Assembly (NCBI GenBank): GCA_035371485.1
Contig: DAOOWV010000009.1
Location: 1-39,095, forward strand
Length of the DNA stretch: 39,095 nt
DNA from: DAOOWV01 sp035371485
GTDB lineage: Bacteria > Patescibacteriota > Dojkabacteria > JAFGLO01
Direction: 5' to 3'
The number at the start of each line of letters is the position of its first letter. Position 1 is the first letter of the stretch. The notes beneath the pieces were generated by a model, which was not told the DNA's origin, made no database searches, and saw only the letters and a program-made list of their open reading frames with translations. Positions 21,585 to 28,704 of this stretch are shown piece by piece. A program made the position numbers and the translations under genes.

Positions 21585-22018
21585 AAAAAACTAACTCCCC
21601 TAGAGACATTAACAATTTAAAATCAAGACCCCGCAAGATACTTCGATATGTTATAAAAAAACACTTAAAAAGCCAAAAATACGCTTGGCGTGGATTGTTT
21701 GAAATCATAAGAAATCAGATGAATTTCCAAATTGAACTATTCATGGCATCCATGGCTGTACTGGGCGGAATACTGTTTGGAATTAATCCAACAGAATGGA
21801 TGATCCTATGTTTTACAATAATGTTGGTACTAATTAGTGAAGCATTCAACAGCTCTGTCGAAGCCATGTGTGATGCACTCTCAAAAGAATACAATGAAAA
21901 CATAAGGTACGCTAAAGATGTTGCGGCTGGAGCCGTACTGCTATCAGCTATACTGGCAATAATAATAGGAACCATAATCTTTACACCTTATATATACGTC
22001 TCTCTCATGCAGATATAG
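21572..22018 (+). CDS. Diacylglycerol/undecaprenol kinase family (DgkA-like)
   Basis: A 148-residue small membrane kinase. Residues about 45-148 hold the DgkA fold: amphipathic start AWRGLFEIIRNQMNFQIELF, then LVLISEAFNSSVEAMCDALS with the catalytic-type Glu and E-x-x-N-S/T-x-x-E motif, and RYAKDVAAGAVLLSAILAII. The three membrane helices are clear. Gram-positive members phosphorylate undecaprenol, Gram-negative ones diacylglycerol; either is possible. The N-terminal about 25 residues are an extra basic leader. The end overlaps the convergent radC gene by 14 bases. Confidence 0.9.
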   Translation: MEQLEKTNSPRDINNLKSRPRKILRYVIKKHLKSQKYAWRGLFEIIRNQMNFQIELFMASMAVLGGILFGINPTEWMILCFTIMLVLISEAFNSSVEAMCDALSKEYNENIRYAKDVAAGAVLLSAILAIIIGTIIFTPYIYVSLMQI

Positions 22019-22631
22019 ACGTATATTCATCCTCAGCAACAATCACATGATCAAGTAATTTAATTCCCATCAAATCACATGCAGAACGTACGGTTTGCGT
22101 AGCAACAAGATCAGAGTTACTTGGTTTTACATTTCCAGATGGATGATTATGAACCAAAATAATTCCGGAAGCCATCAATTCAAGAGCCCTTTTAATCAAT
22201 AGTCTCATGTCTATAAACGAAGAATTACCTCCTCCACTAGCTATTTCTTTTGTATCTAAAAGTTGATTTCTCCCATTTAAATAAAGAGCAATTACTTTTT
22301 CGTTACAATCTTTAGTCATTGATTTGGTCATTAACCATACATCTCGAGTTGACAAAATTTTGGTTACTTCCTGATTGTATATCCTTTTTCCTAACTCCAA
22401 TGCAGATGATAATCTTTGAGCCTTAACTTTACCAATTCCTTTAATCTCTTGAAATTTTTGAACAGATATTGAACCTAATGAGGCATTATTTTGTATTACC
22501 TTCTCAACACGTTTTGATATTGAAAATACATTTTTACCCTCTATCCCGCTCCCCAACAAAATTGCAATAAGTTCATAATTATTAAGCCCTGCAACACCAA
22601 ATTCATGGAGTTTTTCTCTAGGTTTCAACAT
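22005..22631 (-). CDS. radC: RadC family JAB-domain protein
   Basis: A 208-residue protein. Residues about 1-75 form the helix-hairpin-helix part (ELIAILLGSGIEGK, FQEIKGIGKVKAQRL); the rest is the MPN/JAB domain with the metal motif HNHPSGNVKPSNSD near residue 160 and a conserved Glu at the start of the domain. Despite the name, a DNA repair role for RadC is not well supported; the activity is unresolved. It follows topA by one base in a minus-strand dprA-topA-radC run. Stop is TGA. Confidence 0.92.
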   Translation of the reverse strand: MLKPREKLHEFGVAGLNNYELIAILLGSGIEGKNVFSISKRVEKVIQNNASLGSISVQKFQEIKGIGKVKAQRLSSALELGKRIYNQEVTKILSTRDVWLMTKSMTKDCNEKVIALYLNGRNQLLDTKEIASGGGNSSFIDMRLLIKRALELMASGIILVHNHPSGNVKPSNSDLVATQTVRSACDLMGIKLLDHVIVAEDEYTSISA

Positions 22632-22632
22632 A

Positions 22633-24792
22633 CTATTTTTTTATATAGCGGCATTTGGGATAGTTACTACATCCCACAAAGCTTTTACCCCACTTACCTC
22701 TTCTTTCAACTAGGTTACTTCCACATTCTGGACACTTATCAACCAACATAAGGGGTTTGGCATTCTTACATTTAGGATAACCGCTACAGGCCCAAAATTT
22801 ACCAAATTTTCCATTTTTTAGAACCATATCACTACCACATTGTTCACATTTCGTAACTTCTACATATTTTTCTTTGTCTAATTCCATCTCTTTTTCATAA
22901 GAAATTATACCTTTACATTTCGGAAATTTGGCACAGCTTAAAAACCTACCATTTTTCCCTAATTTTACTACCATTTTTCCACCACATTCTGGACATTTTT
23001 CATCACTATCCTCAAGTACAACAACATCTTTCTTGTCTATATCTTTGTCACCACTCTCAATCTGTTCATGAAATGGAAAATAGAAATCTTTCAGGAGTTT
23101 TACTTTACCCAACTTACCATTCGCAACTGAATCAAGATTATCTTCCATTTTGGCAGTAAAACCATAGTCAACAATATTACTAAAGTACTTAACAAGAAAA
23201 TCGGACACTACAATACCACTGTCTGTTGGTATCAAATATTTTTTTTCTACTAAAATATATCCTCTATTTTTAATCGTTGAAATTATACTTGCATAGGTTG
23301 ATGGACGTCCAATACCAAGTTGTTCCATCTTTTTTACAAGTGAAGCCTCAGTATATCTTGGTTTTGGCTGAGTCTCCTTCTCTACCCATTCAATAGAGTT
23401 GATCTCTTTAACATCTTTAGCTGACCATTTATTTATGATCTCAGGAAATCCACTTTCATTCATCTTCTTAACATATGTCAAAACCCTACCAAATCCATCC
23501 ACAACAACTTGTTGTGAATTTGTACCCCACAAATTATTTTGCTCATCTTTTATAACAACTTCTTTCTTCTGTACTTCCATTGCTCCCATTTGAGTTGCAA
23601 TAGTTCTATCCCAAATAAGAGAATAGATCTTAAATTCATCTGGACTTAAGTTACTTTTTATAACATTAGGAGCAAAATCAAAGTGAGTTGGACGAATAGC
23701 CTCATGTGCTTCCTGTGCCACTTTAGATTTATTTTTATATACCCTTGGAGTTTCATTTAAGTAATTTACTCCAAATTCATTTTTAATATACTCCCTTACC
23801 TGACTCACTGCTTTATTTGCAAGATACAAAGAATCAGTTCTCATATAAGTTATAAGACCAATAGCCCCTTTTCCTTTAATATTAACCCCTTGATAAAGTT
23901 TCTGAGCTATCTGCATTGTTTTTGAAGCAGAGTAACCAAACATATTATTAGCAAGTCGTTGTAATGTTGAGGTCATTAGTGGTGGTGGTGGATTCAATTT
24001 TGATTTCTTGTCAGAAATTGATTCGATTTTACATTTAAGTGGTGAAATCAAACCCTTTTGCAGAACGTCCTTTTCATCATCTTTTATTCGGCGTGGTTTA
24101 CCCTTCTCGTTAATCAAGCTAACAACACAACTATCTATCTCACCATTCACATTCCAAAACTTCTCCGACTTAAATGCCAACCTCTCCTTCTCTCTTTCAA
24201 CAATTATTCTTAATGCAACAGACTGCACTCTTCCTGCAGACAGCCCATATCTTATCTTTTTCCATATTAGTCCAGATAATTCATACCCAACAAGTCTATC
24301 TAATATTCGTCTAGCCTGTTGTGAATAGACCATATTCATATCTATTTCACCTGGATTTTCAATAGCTCCAAGGACGGCTTCTTTGGTTATTTCATGGAAT
24401 ACAATTCTTTTTGAGTCTTTCTTATTTTTCTTTACAATTTCACTAACTTGCCAACCAATAGCTTCACCTTCTCTATCAGGATCAGTTGCAATATATACAA
24501 TACCTTCACAATTTTTAACACTATTTGATATTTTAGAGATTGTCTCTTTCCTTCCCTTAGCAACAACATAAGAAGGTTCAAAATTATTCTGAATATCGAC
24601 ACCCATATCCTTCTTCGGAAGATCCTTTATATGACCTAAAGTTGCCAAAACTGTGAAATCTTTACCCAAAAAACCTTCAATTGTTCTAGATTTTGCAGGA
24701 GACTCAACAAATACCAAATTTTTAAGTCGCCCTAAAGGAACTTTGGTTGACTTAGTTTTATTTTTTATTCGAGAAGCTGTTTGTTTTTTCAT
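22633..24792 (-). CDS. topA: DNA topoisomerase I
   Basis: A 719-residue type IA topoisomerase, which relaxes negative supercoils. N-terminal Toprim domain starts NLVFVESPAKSRTIEGFLG (about residues 26-44), with DPDREGEAIGW metal ligands; the active Tyr is in GLITYMRTDS; ASLVKKMEQLGIGRPSTYASII is conserved. The C-terminus carries three four-cysteine zinc ribbons (CPECGGKM..., CEQCGSDM..., CPECGSNL...). The first about 20 residues are a basic extension. Its start overlaps the dprA stop by four bases, an arrangement common in bacteria. Confidence 0.95.
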   Translation of the reverse strand: MKKQTASRIKNKTKSTKVPLGRLKNLVFVESPAKSRTIEGFLGKDFTVLATLGHIKDLPKKDMGVDIQNNFEPSYVVAKGRKETISKISNSVKNCEGIVYIATDPDREGEAIGWQVSEIVKKNKKDSKRIVFHEITKEAVLGAIENPGEIDMNMVYSQQARRILDRLVGYELSGLIWKKIRYGLSAGRVQSVALRIIVEREKERLAFKSEKFWNVNGEIDSCVVSLINEKGKPRRIKDDEKDVLQKGLISPLKCKIESISDKKSKLNPPPPLMTSTLQRLANNMFGYSASKTMQIAQKLYQGVNIKGKGAIGLITYMRTDSLYLANKAVSQVREYIKNEFGVNYLNETPRVYKNKSKVAQEAHEAIRPTHFDFAPNVIKSNLSPDEFKIYSLIWDRTIATQMGAMEVQKKEVVIKDEQNNLWGTNSQQVVVDGFGRVLTYVKKMNESGFPEIINKWSAKDVKEINSIEWVEKETQPKPRYTEASLVKKMEQLGIGRPSTYASIISTIKNRGYILVEKKYLIPTDSGIVVSDFLVKYFSNIVDYGFTAKMEDNLDSVANGKLGKVKLLKDFYFPFHEQIESGDKDIDKKDVVVLEDSDEKCPECGGKMVVKLGKNGRFLSCAKFPKCKGIISYEKEMELDKEKYVEVTKCEQCGSDMVLKNGKFGKFWACSGYPKCKNAKPLMLVDKCPECGSNLVERRGKWGKSFVGCSNYPKCRYIKK

Positions 24793-25964
24793 AATAATCT
24801 AATATGACCTAATTTATCGGTTTTTACAATACCTTCTATCTCAAGTTTTGTCAATATTTTGCAAATTGAATTTGCATCAATATTTAATTTATTAACTAGC
24901 TCATCCAGCGTAATTGCACTGTTTTCTAATATATCAAATATTTTTTGCGTAATTGGATCTACGCTTTTATTGTTAATTACTTTCTTTATTTCGCTAGACA
25001 TCAATAATTTACCACACACTAAATCTATAGTTCTTTCTACTTCGTCTAGTGAGTATAGCACATTAATACGACTATCCGCCAATAATTTATTACTTCCTTC
25101 GGATGAAAATGAAAAGATATTTGCAGGAAAAACCCCAATCGGTTTGCTCATTTTCATCGCATAATTTACCGTATGTAAAGTACCACTGTTATAAGGAGCT
25201 TCAACCACTATTAAAATATCTACAATACTTGCAAGCATTTCATTCCTTACAAGAAAATTACCATTTGTTACCTCCCCAATCCCATCATATTCACTAACTA
25301 AAAGGCACTTATTTTTACGGATAGCGTGACTTATTAAATCAAATTTATAATTTGGGATCCTACTTAAGCACCAAGGAATAACGCCACACACATAAATATC
25401 ATATCTTAAGGCAGATTCAAACGTTACCCAATCAATTCCATCAGCAAATCCAGTGAATATTGTACAATTGTATTGTTTCAATACTTTTACTAAAGACATG
25501 ATAATATCTCTCCCATATTCAGTCATCTTTCTTGTACCTACAACACCTATCTTTATGTTCTCATCAGGAATAAAACCTGTTGTTGAGATAAAGACAGGTG
25601 GAATTTTCATTTTCAATAAATCTACTGGATAACCTACCCTATATCTACAACCAAAACGCAATGCATTACCCCAAAGTCTTTTCATCTCTATTAGTAGTTC
25701 TCCGTCGTCCACCTGCCTCTGATCATTAAAAACATCTAACAACTCCAGAACTGAGTTGAAATCTATAATACTTTCATTTTTACAATTTATCACTATTGAA
25801 TCACATATTTCTTTTCTATACTCAACCCAATTATTAGTATATTCAAATAGTGCATTAGTAATATTCCATAGTTTAACATTTCCTATTCCTTTAATTCCCC
25901 GAAGTCTTAAGAATAACCTATCCAAATCAGACAAATCTGAAAAAGATATTAAATCCCTAATCAC
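24789..25964 (-). CDS. dprA: DNA processing protein DprA
   Basis: A 391-residue protein that binds incoming single-stranded DNA and loads RecA. An N-terminal helix-hairpin-helix-like segment (about 15-35, LRGIKGIGNVKLW) precedes the Rossmann-type domain: IGVVGTRKMTEYGRDI, TIFTGFADGIDW and VSEYDGIGEVTNGNFLVRNEMLASI. A C-terminal winged helix (about 330-391) follows. The usual S-G-x-A-x-G-I-D is T-G-F-A-D-G-I-D. The start is GTG. Together with pili elsewhere it would support natural DNA uptake, known for CPR bacteria. Confidence 0.9.
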   Translation of the reverse strand: MIRDLISFSDLSDLDRLFLRLRGIKGIGNVKLWNITNALFEYTNNWVEYRKEICDSIVINCKNESIIDFNSVLELLDVFNDQRQVDDGELLIEMKRLWGNALRFGCRYRVGYPVDLLKMKIPPVFISTTGFIPDENIKIGVVGTRKMTEYGRDIIMSLVKVLKQYNCTIFTGFADGIDWVTFESALRYDIYVCGVIPWCLSRIPNYKFDLISHAIRKNKCLLVSEYDGIGEVTNGNFLVRNEMLASIVDILIVVEAPYNSGTLHTVNYAMKMSKPIGVFPANIFSFSSEGSNKLLADSRINVLYSLDEVERTIDLVCGKLLMSSEIKKVINNKSVDPITQKIFDILENSAITLDELVNKLNIDANSICKILTKLEIEGIVKTDKLGHIRLL

Positions 25965-25981
25965 ACATAATGTAGTTTATT

Positions 25982-26362
25982 TTATTTACTGCCATTCCTT
26001 TTCTTTTTATAATAAGTAACGCTTAATTTTCCTATCTGAGTCTTAATATCTTCTATTTGAGAATTTACATCTTTGTACTGTTTTTCCTTCAAAGCGCTCA
26101 GTTCAAATGAAATTTGCAATAATCCCCAAAATCTATTAACACTTGATTCTGCACGCTTCAATGCAATTATTGAATATTCTTTTCCCAACGAATTAACAAC
26201 ATCTGAAACACATGTTAAAATTGATAACGAGAGAGTTCTTAACTGCGTTCTCAACACAGGCTCACTATCAAAAAAGCCATCGTTTGTTATACCATACAAA
26301 CCAACAACAAAACCTTTGGCAGACAACCAAAGTGGAGTTGGCTCCTTTATAAAATCACTCAT
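25982..26362 (-). CDS. Four-helix-bundle protein, S23-like (uncertain)
   Basis: A 126-residue, nearly all-helical soluble protein. PLWLSAKGFVVGLYGITNDGFFDSEPVLRTQLRTLSLSILTCVSDVVNSLGKEYSIIALKRAESSVNRF has the helix pattern and the R-T-Q-L-R-T-x-S-x-S-I core of the small four-helix family named after 23S rRNA intervening sequences, which also includes the DGR accessory protein Avd. There is no reverse transcriptase or template repeat here, and no HEPN R-x4-H motif. It lies 17 bases upstream of dprA, so it may be cotranscribed with DNA-processing genes. Confidence 0.55.
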   Translation of the reverse strand: MSDFIKEPTPLWLSAKGFVVGLYGITNDGFFDSEPVLRTQLRTLSLSILTCVSDVVNSLGKEYSIIALKRAESSVNRFWGLLQISFELSALKEKQYKDVNSQIEDIKTQIGKLSVTYYKKKRNGSK

Positions 26363-26385
26363 TAATAATAAGATAAAATTATTTA

Positions 26386-26407
26386 ATCAAAGAGTATGCT
26401 CTTTGAT
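26386..26407. promoter_or_regulatory. Nine-base perfect palindrome, operator-like
   Basis: ATCAAAGAG, four-base loop TATG, CTCTTTGAT. It lies 24 bases upstream of the four-helix gene start and is followed, on that strand, by a possible TTGATT-16-TTATTA promoter whose -35 lies in the palindrome arm. It is not followed by a T run, so an operator or structured leader is likelier than a terminator. Otherwise 26363-26618 holds only the promoter of the next gene. Confidence 0.4.
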
Positions 26408-26602
26408 ATTATTAATATGTTACCTTTAAAACTGTAGCCATTTTTTGCAAAAAACTATTCGAAAATATAACATCCTGTTCTTTTTACAAAAATTAAGCCC
26501 AATTTAATAGAATATGTAAGCAACTTTGCAAATAGATTTCAATCACAAAAGAACTCTTTCATTGAAGGAAAATATTAATTTTAAGTTTGTTTATTACTAA
26601 TG

Positions 26603-26611
26603 TGTTAAAAT
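26603..26611 (+). promoter_or_regulatory. Extended -10 promoter of the nucleotidyltransferase-like gene
   Basis: TGTTAAAAT at 26603-26611, the same sequence as upstream of the TrmB-like and tRNA-Tyr genes. The ATG is only seven bases after it (26619), so the message would be leaderless. No clear -35. Confidence 0.5.
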
Positions 26612-26618
26612 TAAGGTT

Positions 26619-27452
26619 ATGAATAAAAAATCGTTATTAAAAAAATATTTACAGATTTCAGATTTCTACGGAAAGCCATTCCCCTATTCATTATTCTTGG
26701 AGCTTGGCTTCAATAAAGACAACATTCCCAAAGAATATAAATTATTTAAAGACTATATTTTTAGTAAAGATATTAAAAAGTTCCAAGCATATCGACTAAA
26801 TAAAAGCTATTGCTTTGAAACACAATACAAAACCAAATTAGCTAAAAATTATTTATTCACACTCTATCTTCTTCCTTTTGTCTACATGATTGGAATTTCA
26901 GGTTCAGTAGCAATGAAAACCCCAAACAAAGAAGATGACATCGATATTTTTATACTTTGTGATCAACAATCTCTGTGGTTAACAAGATTAATCGATTTTA
27001 TTTTTTATACAATCATTGGGAAAAGAAGAACCCACATACTAAAAAACAAGAAACTTGAAAATAAGCTTTGTATTAATAAATATCAGTCATTACAGAGATT
27101 ACAAATTAATGAAAAGGATATATATACAGCGTTACAAATAATTTCTATTTCACCAATTTGGGGTAAAAAACTCAAAAACCAAATGTTAGATTCAAATAAA
27201 TGGGTAACAAAATACTACTCTAACCTTAGCAAGCAATCACTTTCTGTCGATTTATTATTTATCCTAAAGAGAACCACAACAATATTACTTTATCCCATTT
27301 TAATTCCAACTAACCTCATTGCAAAAATACTTCAAATAAATATTCTTAAAAAAAACTCACCTGATTCCTACCATTATGACAATTATACAATTGAAACATA
27401 TAGTAAAATTCAATCCAATAAATTAAAAACCATACTTAACAAAGAAAGTTAA
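26619..27452 (+). CDS. Nucleotidyltransferase-fold protein
   Basis: A 277-residue protein. GISGSVAMKTPNKEDDIDIFIL at about residues 91-112 is the nucleotidyltransferase signature G-S...D-x-D with two metal-binding Asp. Residues before it are helical; the C-terminal part has a hydrophobic stretch near 215-245 (ILLYPILIPTNLIAKIL) that could touch the membrane. Substrate unknown: tRNA, antibiotic or protein nucleotidylation all use this fold. It is longer than minimal MNT antitoxins. First of three plus-strand genes in a 2-kb island. Confidence 0.7.
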   Translation: MNKKSLLKKYLQISDFYGKPFPYSLFLELGFNKDNIPKEYKLFKDYIFSKDIKKFQAYRLNKSYCFETQYKTKLAKNYLFTLYLLPFVYMIGISGSVAMKTPNKEDDIDIFILCDQQSLWLTRLIDFIFYTIIGKRRTHILKNKKLENKLCINKYQSLQRLQINEKDIYTALQIISISPIWGKKLKNQMLDSNKWVTKYYSNLSKQSLSVDLLFILKRTTTILLYPILIPTNLIAKILQINILKKNSPDSYHYDNYTIETYSKIQSNKLKTILNKES

Positions 27453-27464
27453 TAATGATAGAAT
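27436..27464 (+). promoter_or_regulatory. Promoter of the LURP-one-like/methyltransferase pair
   Basis: TTAACA at 27436-27441, 17 bases, TGATAGAAT extended -10 (TAGAAT at 27459-27464). It overlaps the 3' end of the nucleotidyltransferase gene. Start near 27471, 26 bases before the ATG. Confidence 0.5.
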
Positions 27465-27496
27465 AAATTAATTAAATTAATTTTACTTTTTTAAAG

Positions 27497-28096
27497 ATGT
27501 CAGATTTTCCAAAATTATTTGAACTTAACACAATAATTGTAAATGAAGAGATGTCAATATTGCGTTTCGAAAATAAATACCAATTAATGAATGAAAATGG
27601 GGAATTGGTCGGATATGTATGTCAGAAATTATCAACTGGAGCAAAAATTGCAAGACTATTTATGTCGAAAGCAATGTTACCATTTGAGTTGGAAATTCAA
27701 GATACCGACCAAAAGGTTTTGGCAACAATCAAAAGGGGCTTTACATTATTTATGTCGAAGGTAGACGTATTGAACAGTAACGATAAATTAATTGGCCGAT
27801 TTCAAGGAAAATTGAAGCTACTCGGAACCAGATTTGATTTAGAGGATGAAGATGGAAAAAAGTTAGGTAAAATTGAAGGAAATTTAACAGGATGGGATTT
27901 TAAAATTTACAACTCAAATGAACAACAAATTGGTTCTGTAAATAAAAAATGGGCAGGAGCATTAAGAGAAGTTTTTACAACTGCTGACAAATATAAAGTT
28001 GAAATTGATCCAAGTGTAAGTGAAAATGAAGATAAAATTGTAATATTATCAGTAGCTATAACTATCGACATGATAATAAAAGAAAATAATAATTAA
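27497..28096 (+). CDS. LURP-one-related / phospholipid scramblase-like beta-barrel protein
   Basis: A 199-residue protein built of short beta hairpins, with repeated units of the kind 'Y-x-L-x-N/D-x-x-G-x-x-x-G-x-I': NKYQLMNENGELVGYV, IQDTDQKVLATIKRG, VLNSNDKLIGRF, LEDEDGKKLGKIEG, IYNSNEQQIGSVNKKWAG and REVFTTADKYKVEI. This is the LURP-one/Tubby-like scramblase-related fold (YxjI group). Members may bind membranes or lipids; their function in bacteria is unproven. The fold match is by pattern. It ends two bases before the methyltransferase start, so the two are cotranscribed. Confidence 0.72.
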   Translation: MSDFPKLFELNTIIVNEEMSILRFENKYQLMNENGELVGYVCQKLSTGAKIARLFMSKAMLPFELEIQDTDQKVLATIKRGFTLFMSKVDVLNSNDKLIGRFQGKLKLLGTRFDLEDEDGKKLGKIEGNLTGWDFKIYNSNEQQIGSVNKKWAGALREVFTTADKYKVEIDPSVSENEDKIVILSVAITIDMIIKENNN

Positions 28097-28098
28097 AC

Positions 28099-28704
28099 AT
28101 GGACTATCAGAATATAGATAAAATCAACGTAGAAAGATGGTACAAAACTGCAATTGTTACTGGTAAAACTTCTGCCGAAAAAGTTGGTTGGTCATCAACA
28201 TATAACCAACAGGTCAGATTCAAAGTTTTATCAGGTATTGGAAACTTAAATAATAAATCAGTTCTGGATTTTGGATGTGGACTAGCTGAATTTTATCCAT
28301 ATCTCAAAAGCATCTACCCCAAAATCATTTATACAGGTATGGATTTTATTGAAGAATATATTATAAAGGATAGAATTCGGTTTCCTGAGGTAAACTTTAT
28401 TCTAGGAGATAGCACCAATTTAACTCAAAAATATGATTATATACTAACCTCGGGTGTTTTTTCATATAAGATTGAACAATCAGAAAAAAGATATAAACAA
28501 ACCATAAAACATCTATGCAGTTATTCAAGAATTGCTTTCGGTGCAAATTTTTTATTAAGGGGAAAACATATTGACAACAGTGTATACAACACATGGGATC
28601 CACAAGAATTATTAGAATGGGCTAAGAAAATATCCCCAAAAGTTGAGATAATAAACGATTATTTAGCCCACGATTTCACACTTTTCCTTTACAATAACGG
28701 TTAA
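28099..28704 (+). CDS. Class I SAM-dependent methyltransferase
   Basis: A 201-residue protein. SVLDFGCGLAEFYPYL (about residues 54-69) is motif I binding S-adenosylmethionine; YTGMDFIEEYI supplies the acidic residue of motif II; NFILGDSTNL and YDYILTSGVFSY are the following strands. The acceptor cannot be told; the N-terminal W-Y...V-G-W-S-S region is typical of small-molecule or lipid methyltransferases. Its stop overlaps the convergent clpC stop by four bases. Confidence 0.85.
   Translation: MDYQNIDKINVERWYKTAIVTGKTSAEKVGWSSTYNQQVRFKVLSGIGNLNNKSVLDFGCGLAEFYPYLKSIYPKIIYTGMDFIEEYIIKDRIRFPEVNFILGDSTNLTQKYDYILTSGVFSYKIEQSEKRYKQTIKHLCSYSRIAFGANFLLRGKHIDNSVYNTWDPQELLEWAKKISPKVEIINDYLAHDFTLFLYNNG

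Noticed and set aside
25982..26362. Avd accessory gene of a diversity-generating retroelement
   Set aside because: No reverse transcriptase, template repeat or variable repeat in the window.
25982..27452. HEPN/MNT toxin-antitoxin pair (four-helix protein and nucleotidyltransferase)
   Set aside because: The genes are divergent, the helical protein lacks the R-x4-H motif and the nucleotidyltransferase is much larger than MNT antitoxins.
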